Source of the DNA: Pelagophyceae sp. CCMP2097
Taxonomy: Eukaryota > Sar > Pelagophyceae
Direction of reading: 5' to 3'
Length of the DNA: 13,324 nt
NCBI GenBank assembly: GCA_026770575.1
Contig: MU657167.1
Location: forward strand, 1 to 13,324
Below are positions 8,178-13,324 of this stretch, piece by piece; the stretch's first letter is position 1; every line of letters begins with the position of its first letter. A model generated the notes under the pieces. It was not told the DNA's origin. It saw nothing but the letters and a program-made list of their open reading frames with translations, and searched no databases. The position numbers and the translations under genes are program-made.

Positions 8178-8474
8178 TACATGACAAAAAAAATATAGAC
8201 TTTTTGAGAGGTTTTATTTATTACCATAGCGCACCGGAGGTACTGCAGACCCCCGGAGGGGGCCTTTGTCTCTATTTCGGGTCTTTTCTAAAGGACAATA
8301 CCTTTCATTATGCGACACGCAATCAAATCCATTCAATTCAGCGACAGGTTCCTACCGCCGCCAAGCTCCCGACACGCCATCCTGCTCCGAATCGACGCAC
8401 AATCGCACCCTAGGCGCCCTCCGGCAATTCGTTGCCATTATCTTACTTGAAAAGATTATCCTCCCCTTCGAACT
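8178..8474. other. Short intergenic spacer between two minus-strand genes
   Basis: Starts with an A/T-rich stretch (8183-8225) that forms the pyrimidine tract before exon 8176-8111. It then carries the hairpin repeat at 8246-8267 and ordinary mixed sequence. The open frames across it (8204-8413 and 8266-8586, plus strand) show no domain. This spacer should contain the 3' UTR of the gene at 8475 and the promoter of the large gene. Confidence 0.4.
8246..8267 (-). repeat. 22-bp C/G hairpin repeat, copy 1, downstream of the orphan gene
   Basis: Read on the minus strand it is AAAGGCCCCCTCC followed by GGGGGTCTG, a near-perfect hairpin with a TCC loop. It lies about 210 bp after the stop codon of the minus-strand gene at 8475. 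The copy at 9365-9386 on the plus strand matches 21 of 22 bases. A possible role in transcript 3'-end formation is only an inference. Confidence 0.6.
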
Positions 8475-9210
8475 CTATTCAGACACTTTGGCGGCGGCCT
8501 CCAACTTGAAGCGGTCGGCAAACGTCACCTCGCCGACGCCGAAGAGCTTGATGAGCTCCAGCGCAACGGAGTCGCCGGACATGTAGATGCCTATTTACGG
8601 AATGGAACGTCGATGCGGTGCAGCGACGCAATCACGCACCGCCCGGAAACTTCTTCATGAAGAGGTCCTTCGTCGTCGGCCCGCGTTCGTCGGCGCCGCG
8701 GCCGCGCTTCGCCGCCAGCGCGACGGTCGCTCCGGCCGGGGCCTTGAACTCAAACACCTTCATCTTGTTGCCGGGAGGCGAGATAAGCTTCATCACGTTC
8801 TTGAAAGCGCGCGTCTTGAAAGCGGCCCTCTTCTCTTCCAAATAGGAGTGGCACGACGGGACGAAGATGCCGCTGACGGCTTGCGCCTCGGAGTTTACGA
8901 TGACGAAGCGGAGGTTCGCCACCGGGGCGTTCTTAACCTCGACGAAGCCCACGAGAGTGTTAAAGCAATACTCGAACCCACGCCCAGCACCCGCCGGGAT
9001 ACAAAGTTGCCTCCACGTCTCCTGAACCACGGTTAAGACCACGTAGATCAAAGAGCTTGCGAGAGTCTGGTAGCCAGCGGTCACGAGGACGCTCTCGGCA
9101 GCTGCCGGCATCTGCCGCACCAGACCTCTCTCCTCATGCGCCTCGTCGCCCTTGAAGTCGCACGGGCCACAGTTATACTCGGCCTTCTCGGCGCGTGGAG
9201 GCAATGCCAT
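8475..9210 (-). CDS. Two-exon gene of unknown function
   Basis: Exon 1 runs from the ATG at 9210 (or from an acceptor at 9264, exon start 9263) to 8640. Exon 2 runs from 8590 to the TAG at 8475-8477. The 49-nt intron (8591-8639) has donor GTGCGTGA and acceptor TAAATAG, and the phases match. The protein is about 228 aa from the ATG. It begins with a CGPC motif (YNCGPCDFKGDEAHEERGLV), has a hydrophobic stretch (SSLIYVVLTVVQE), a beta-rich middle (VANLRFVIVNSEAQAVSGIF) and a compact end (GIYMSGDSVALELIKLFGVG, then EVTFADRFKLE). It looks like a folded soluble protein, but I do not recognise the family. Upstream in frame, PSVRNSKAIKTCAPRG continues to a good splice acceptor, so an earlier exon is possible. 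Confidence 0.6.
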
Positions 9211-9263
9211 CTTGCCGCGCGGCGCGCACGTCTTGATTGCTTTGGAGTTCCTCACGGAGGGAA

Positions 9264-9300
9264 CTGCGAATCAGACAGACGGACGGACAGACAGACAGAC
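9264..9300 (-). repeat. (GACA/GACG)n microsatellite next to a candidate splice acceptor
   Basis: The plus strand at 9273-9300 is a run of GACA and GACG units. Read on the minus strand this is (TGTC)n(CGTC)n, a pyrimidine-rich tract ending in GATTCGCAG at 9264, with an open frame beyond. It could be serving as the pyrimidine tract of an acceptor for the orphan gene. Confidence 0.6.
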
Positions 9301-9364
9301 AAAATTGCCCACGGAGGATCTTCAATAACGACCCCCGATTAGGGGCCAGGATTTTTTCAAATCC

Positions 9365-9386
9365 AAAGACCCCCTCCGGGGGTCTG
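9365..9386 (+). repeat. 22-bp C/G hairpin repeat, copy 2
   Basis: AGACCCCC-TCC-GGGGGTCT is a perfect 8-bp stem with a 3-nt loop, preceded by AA and followed by G. It is the inverted copy of 8246-8267, so the two bracket the orphan gene at a span of 1,141 bp. A related but different hairpin follows the transposase at 13285-13305. Confidence 0.65.
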
Positions 9387-9600
9387 AAGAATTGACAAAA
9401 ATTATAAAATGGATCGAGCGAAGCTCTAAAAAAACTGTTAAAAATGAAAAATGAAAAAATGAATTTAAAAAAACAAAAATCGAAAAGATTTTGAAAAGAT
9501 TTGAAAAGATTAAATAAAATCTAAAAATAGATAAAAAAAGGATTTGATTAAATCTTGATAGAAATCTTAAACGCTCAATCATATTTCAAAATAGGGAAAT
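9387..9600. other. AT-rich low-complexity island
   Basis: About 210 bp made largely of A and T, with repeated GAAAAGATTT, AAAAATGAAAAA and TAAAATCTAAAAATAG units, in an otherwise GC-rich window. It has no plausible gene. The 86-codon minus-strand frame across it is Phe/Leu/Ile-rich only because of base composition. It separates the orphan gene from the G-tract array. Confidence 0.75.
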
Positions 9601-9610
9601 TGTGACTTTA

Positions 9611-10039
9611 GGGGGTAATATGGAAATTTTGTCGGCCGTTTGGGGGGTGACATGGAAACCGTAGCCCTTCAGGGGGGTGACAGCCAGCTTTCTCGTAAGA
9701 TGGGGGGGGTGAAAAACCACCTGATCCAAGAAAGCAGCCGAGACTGCGCATCGAGGGGCGGCTGTTGACATGAAAATATGACACCATCTGTCACTGACGT
9801 ATGTCCTGGCCAAAGGGAATAAGATGGGGTGACAGTTTCGAAGGGTGTCGGATCAGGGGGGTGGTATTCTTCCATACCCGTGTGGCATCGGTAGAGGCTG
9901 ATATTTTTCGGAATATCACCCCCCCTAAAAATGAGTTAAGCGATTGTCACCCTCCAGGGACCGTGCGCCGGGGAAGTCACCCCCCGCAAAGGGCCGGAGT
10001 CACCCCCCCCAACATGCAACCGGGACGGAGTCGCCCCCC
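9611..10039. repeat. Facing arrays of a GGGGGGTGAC motif at about 30-bp spacing
   Basis: Left half, plus-strand G tracts followed by TGAC, TAAT, TGAA or TGGT: ends of the G tract at 9615, 9647, 9677, 9709, 9829 and 9861. Steps are 32, 30, 32, 120 and 32 bp, where 120 is four periods. Right half, the inverted motif GTCACCCCCC: C tracts start at 9919, 9950, 9980, 10003 and 10034 (steps 31, 30, 23, 31). Only the 8-12 bp core is conserved; the spacers differ. The array ends just before the transposase start codons. It resembles a set of helically phased protein-binding sites or subterminal transposon repeats. Confidence 0.75.
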
Positions 10040-10085
10040 AAGATGGACACGGCAACTCAGCGAGCACTCGAGCGGCTCTTCGAGC

Positions 10086-13000
10086 ATGGCGCCCCGCCCT
10101 TCTCCGCCTGCTGCCGAGCGCGTCGGGGAGGAGGTGACGCGGCTCTTGAGCGCGGACATCTTGACCCCCGTGGTCGCCATCCTGGGCTTCGAGTCGCGCG
10201 ACTCGGTCCCGATCAGCGAGCTCAAGACGAGCTACCTCCAGATCGCTAAGCAGGTCCACCCCTTGCTTGGCGGCGTGCAGTTCGAGGACCGCGCGTCTGG
10301 CGCTCTGGGCATCCTCACGCGGGCGTTCGCCCTGGCGCAGCACGCGGCGGCATACGATGCGTTCAGCGTCGGGGAGCAGACGCACCGCCTCGGCCCCGGT
10401 TCCTCCGCGTTCACGGTCCCGGCGACGCTCCTCTGGTGCGCGTGCGAGACGAGCACGGAGAAGGAGATGCGCGAGGCGCAGTGCCTCAGCGGCGCCTCGC
10501 TCGGCGCCGCGAGCACCGGCGGCGCCGACGACGACATCGACGACGCGGGCCACGCGGGCGACGAGGGCGACGCGGGCGACGAGGGCGACGAGGGCGACGA
10601 GGGCGACGAGGGCGGCGGCTCGGAGGAGGAGGAGGAGAAGGAGGAAGAGGAGGAGGAGGGCGGCATCGGCAGCCTCGGCGTCTCCGGCCTCGAGGCCCTC
10701 TACGTTAAACCCGCCATGCCTCAGACTGGCGAGCCGACGGCGGCGCTCCGCGCGCCGGAGCGCCGCGTGCGGCTCTTCGCCCCCTCGGACCTCTCGCCCG
10801 AAGCGGTGGAGTGGCGCTCCCTTTCGACGAAGGAGGCGCGCACGGCGACGCTGGCAAAGGCTAGGATCAAGAGGAAGGAAGAGGCCAAGACGTTCCTCGC
10901 CGGCGCGGTGCTCGAAGCCCTGCAGTGGCGGCCGAAGGCGCACGCGGCGGTGCCGTTCTTCGTGGGCATGTGCGTCTCCGAGCGCTGTATGGCGGCCGCT
11001 CTTTGCCGCGCCGAGGCGGCACACAACGGAGTGCGCCGAGGCATCAAGATATCGCAGGACATCTACACGGTCGCCGCCAGCTGCCGCCGCGACGGCTGCG
11101 GCTTCACGCGCGGGTTTGGCCTCCAGATGAAGGACGTCAGATGGAAGCTGACCAAGATGCTGGAGCACGACCCGGAGTTGTGCTTTGGGCAGGAGCTGCC
11201 GGTGGTCGAGGCCGTGGTCGAGGCCGCCGCGGGCGCGAAGAAGAAGCCGGCCGTCGGTCCAGTGACGTGCGTGGCCGCGTACCCGCCGGCGCACGTCGCG
11301 CGGGTCCTCCGCCAGGACTTTGCCGACGACCCGAATGTCAACGCGACCGCCATCCGGAAGCTCCTCAAGGCGAAGGGGCTCTACAGGTTCGAGCCGCCCC
11401 CGGCCCACTTCCGGGCGATTGCGTGCGTCCCATTGCCCCTACATTCTCGCAGTCCAACCTCTAAGTGTCTCCTTGGAACACGCCATAATTAGGCGCAAGC
11501 TGCAAGACGAGATGCGCGCGACGCGCGACGTCAGCATGGCCGCGATGCCCGGCTACAAGGTCCTCCTGGAGGCAAAGGGCCACACCGTCAAGCTGCTCAC
11601 AGTGACGGGCAAGGAGATGCTCGCCATCCGGCGGAAGTCGCCGAAGTACATCTTCGTGCAGCAGCAGAAGGACGGCCACATCCCAAAGGACGCCGTTTTC
11701 AACCCGGACGACGTGCGGACGGACGACATCGACGAGCGGGGCGAGTACTACGGCGGCGTCATGCTCCGGCCGAGTATTGCGGGCGCGCTGGCGGAGCGCG
11801 GCCGCAAGACGGCTTGTGCGGACGCTTCGCACTGCGAGGGCATCGGCAAGCAGTCCTTTGGCACGTTCTTTGAGATCGACCACTACGACGCGGCTAGCTA
11901 CTTGGTGCCCGCCGCGGTCGGCCACTACATCGGCACGGAGGACCTTATATCGTGGCAAGCGGCCTTTGGGATCTTGCACCCGAGCTTCGACTGCCCGGGC
12001 CGCGTCGTGATGGTCGACAACGAGAAGTCCATCGACAACGCGCTGGGGAGCATGAAGTTCGCCAAGCCGTTTGCCGACGAGCGGCACATCCACAAGAACA
12101 TGTCGAAGGCCATCGGCGGCGAAAAGGGGACGGCCCTCAAGCTGTACTCGGGCGCTCTGCGCGCGCCGTCGCAGGCGCGCGTGGACAACATTACGGCGCG
12201 CTACGGCTCGAAGACGGCGGATTACCTGTCAAAGTTTGACAAGTCGGAGCTGTACAGAGCGTACGCCGCCGACGGCGGCGGCCTAGAAGACCTCGTCGTC
12301 ACCTCGCAGGGGGCGGAGACGAGCATGGCCGCGGCGCTGAAGAGCGGCATCCGCGCCACGGAGCCGCACCTTTTGTTGGAGAAGATGGCCAAGGAGGCGC
12401 GCCGCAGGTTCCTCAAAGCGAAGACGGCGGCGGTCACCTGGACAGGCCCGGTCCCGCCGCGCGTGCAGGAGGTGCTGGCGGAGAAGAGATGAAGAAGGCG
12501 GAGGACCTGTACAAGAACGTGACGTGGATCGCGGGCACGAACAACATGGAGGCGTACGTGCAGAGTTACACGGAGCCGGGGCACATGCGCCGCGTCGTCT
12601 TGAGCTCGGAGCCGCACGTCGCGCCGGCGTGCTGCGCGTACTCGACCGACGGCTCGGGCTTCCCGTGCCTGCACGGCATCAAAGTCATCGTCGAAAAGTA
12701 CGGCTCCGGGAACGTGTGGCGGTTCGTCCACCGCCGCCACTTAACGGAGACGTGGCAGCAGCAGTACGTGGGTGTCGAGTTCGAGATGCCGGCGCAGGTG
12801 CACAAACTGTTTCACCCTGTCCCCACCCCCTTCCAGCCGCCCCCTCTCACTTTACCTTCTCAATAGGCGGACGTCGACGCAGTCATGGACAACGCGAAGA
12901 AGCTCGTCGCAGCGAAGCAGAACCTCATGATCCCGAAAGCGATTTCGCCGCCGCGTGGCCGCCCGTCCAAGAACGCGGGCAAGCGCCTCAAGCAGTGGTA

Positions 13001-13139
13001 CGAGCGCGGACCTCACGCTAAGAAGAAGCGCGTCTACACGTGCAGCCTGTGCCGCGGCGCGGGGCACACGCGCGACGAGTGCTTCCTCCGGCAGCTATTC
13101 GGCAGTAGCGACGACCCGAACGTCGCGGGCGACGAGTAA
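10086..13139 (+). CDS. Mutator-like (MULE) transposase, three exons, one frame break
   Basis: Exons are 10086-11422, 11493-12797 and 12867-13139 (TAA). Introns of 70 nt (donor GTGCGT, acceptor AATTAG) and 69 nt (donor GTGCAC, acceptor CAATAG) join in phase. The protein is about 970 aa, cutting and pasting DNA by a DDE RNase-H-fold active site. Domains in order: J-like segment; acidic Gly-Asp-Glu repeat; MuDR-like N-terminal region with SCRRDGC; DDE core; SWIM-like CCAY...GFPCLHG; and a CCHC knuckle (C-X2-C-X4-H-X4-C) near the end. The ATG at 10086 has a good context (A at -3, G at +4). The ATG at 10014 is in frame upstream. The ATG at 10043 has the best context but is in another frame. At about 12480-12491 the frame shifts by one base, leaving TGA at 12490, so the copy is probably inactive unless this is a sequencing error or recoding. 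Terminal inverted repeats were not located. Confidence 0.85.
10161..10364 (+). other. J-domain-like segment without HPD at the transposase N-terminus
   Basis: Residues about 26-93 (from ATG 10086) show the DnaJ layout: a short helix with ILGF, then ISELKTSYLQIAKQVHPLLG, then a helix with ALGILTRAFALAQ and a final AAAYDAF. In true J domains the loop reads HPDK and activates Hsp70. Here it reads HPLL (His codon at 10257), so Hsp70 stimulation is unlikely. The similarity is by eye; a chance helical hairpin is the alternative. Confidence 0.55.
10542..10613 (+). repeat. 9-bp coding minisatellite (GACGAGGGC)8
   Basis: Eight tandem 9-bp units, most of them GACGAGGGC and the early ones with GCG for GAG or CAC for GAC. 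They encode Asp-Glu-Gly repeats, followed by a Glu run to about 10660. The tract forms an acidic flexible linker between the J-like segment and the transposase proper. It is expected to vary in length between copies. Confidence 0.8.
11821..12318 (+). other. DDE catalytic core of the MULE transposase
   Basis: D1 is in CADASHCEG (codon 11821-11823), which corresponds to the MULE vDATHlkG motif. D2 is in VVMVDNEKSIDNAL (codon 12016-12018). A [C/D]-x2-H signature follows as DERH in DERHIHKNM. The probable E is in VTSQGAETSMAAALK (codon 12316-12318), in the place of the MULE tSN-x-aES-x-N motif. D1-D2 is 65 residues and D2-E is 100 residues, within the range expected for MULEs. All three acidic residues are intact and upstream of the frame break. 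Confidence 0.8.
12480..12495 (+). other. Frame break in the transposase with overlapping ATGA
   Basis: The DDE frame ends at TGA (12490-12492) just after VQEVLAEKR. The downstream frame continues MKKAEDLYKN from an ATG at 12489, so stop and start overlap as ATGA. Sequence on both sides looks like one continuous MULE protein. The shift equals loss of one base. No intron of usable size fits here. A recent mutation or sequencing error is most likely. Confidence 0.7.
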
Positions 13140-13196
13140 GAGCGGGACACCCTTGCTGTGCGTCCGTGCAGTGGCACACAAGGACGCCGCAGACGA

Positions 13197-13242
13197 GCGG
13201 CGGCCGGGGGGCAACCTCCGGCAGCTGCCTTCCGGCCGCCGC
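13197..13242 (+). repeat. 11-bp inverted repeat in the transposase 3' region
   Basis: GCGGCGGCCGG at 13197-13207 pairs perfectly with CCGGCCGCCGC at 13232-13242 across a 24-nt loop, 57 bp after the stop codon. It is a strong GC hairpin in the likely 3' UTR. Confidence 0.6.
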
Positions 13243-13284
13243 CGCCGTCGAAGAGAGGGTGTCGTTCCTCGTCGTATCTCTGTT

Positions 13285-13305
13285 AAGGGCCCCTCCAGGG
13301 CCCTT
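13285..13305 (+). repeat. 8-bp stem hairpin AAGGGCCC-CTCCA-GGGCCCTT
   Basis: A perfect hairpin about 145 bp after the transposase stop, followed by CCGGAGCTCTTTTAA. In transcript sense it resembles the hairpin after the orphan gene (AAAGGCCCCCTCC...GGGGG), with a shared AAGG-CCCCTCC-GGG core. It might mark transcript ends or be part of a transposon terminus. Neither is shown. Confidence 0.6.
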
Positions 13306-13324
13306 CCGGAGCTCTTTTAATGCA

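Larger units (their letters stand above)
7525..8180 (-). repeat. Tandem duplication of an exon pair at the 5' end of the large gene
   Basis: Plus-strand blocks 7557-7645 and 7865-7965 are close copies (offset 308), as are 7675-7752 and 8102-8182 (offset about 429). The larger second offset is due to about 120 bp of extra sequence at about 7970-8100 in the unit B intron. The splice acceptors and donors are duplicated together with the exons. Confidence 0.75.

Noticed and set aside
9322..9582. 86-codon minus-strand hydrophobic frame
   Set aside because: Phe/Ile/Leu content follows from the AT-rich low-complexity tract; no start context or neighbours support it.
9611..10039. CRISPR-like array
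   Set aside because: The spacing is regular, but the repeated core is only about 10 bp, it inverts midway, and the context is eukaryotic with no cas genes.
10043..10250. ATG at 10043 as transposase start (MDTATQRALERLFEHG)
   Set aside because: It has a strong start context, but the frame differs from the J-like and DDE parts and no intron joins them. It would need a second frameshift.
9936..11408. 490-codon minus-strand open frame
   Set aside because: Antisense to transposase exon 1; long Leu/Ala/Val runs are the mirror of the Glu/Asp/Gly repeat. Shadow.

Overview
This window looks like nuclear DNA of a GC-rich single-celled eukaryote, most likely an alga of haptophyte or pelagophyte type. 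That taxon is an inference from base composition, gene architecture and transposon type. The eukaryotic call is firmer. On both strands the reading frame is broken by many short segments (about 49-211 nt) with GT...AG ends, and at nearly every junction the codon phase of the donor matches that of the acceptor. I see no bacterial operons or ribosome-binding sites.

Layout. (1) Positions 1-2378 are repeat-rich and hold no gene I can support apart from a possible gene tail at the extreme left edge. They contain a GGGTCC hexamer array (101-214) and a MITE-like element with perfect 66-bp terminal inverted repeats (407-801), nested inside a larger inverted-repeat structure (325-1068). (2) Positions 2379-7605, extending to 7913 or 8176 if upstream exons are used, carry one large minus-strand gene. 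I reconstruct 14 exons from the ATG at 7605, giving about 1,336 aa. In order they encode an acidic/Ser-rich N-terminus, a PUB-like domain, a WW domain, a charged helical region, a PHD-type zinc finger, a long unassigned region and an AP2/ERF-like domain. The two first-glance genes here (PUB/PHD and AP2-like) join in phase into one. Its 5' end contains a tandemly duplicated pair of small exons. (3) Positions 8475-9263 hold a two-exon minus-strand gene of unknown function, bracketed by an inverted 22-bp hairpin repeat (8246-8267 and 9365-9386). (4) Positions 9387-9600 are a strikingly AT-rich low-complexity island. (5) Positions 9611-10039 hold two facing arrays of a GGGGGGTGAC-type motif spaced about 30 bp apart. 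(6) Positions 10086-13139 carry a plus-strand Mutator-like (MULE) transposase gene of three exons, with a DDE core, a SWIM-like zinc motif and a C-terminal CCHC knuckle. It has an unusual N-terminal J-domain-like segment lacking the HPD motif, and an acidic repeat. One frame break at 12480-12491 suggests it is decaying, mis-sequenced or frameshifted. Hairpins follow its stop codon.

How the parts relate: the right half is a transposon coding region with a possible transposase-binding array at its 5' side. The left edge carries non-autonomous inverted-repeat elements of a different sequence family. Between them sits an apparently functional host regulatory gene that combines a putative p97/VCP-binding module (PUB), a proline-peptide reader (WW), a chromatin reader (PHD) and a possible DNA-binding domain (AP2-like). 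No database search was possible, so all domain calls are by eye.
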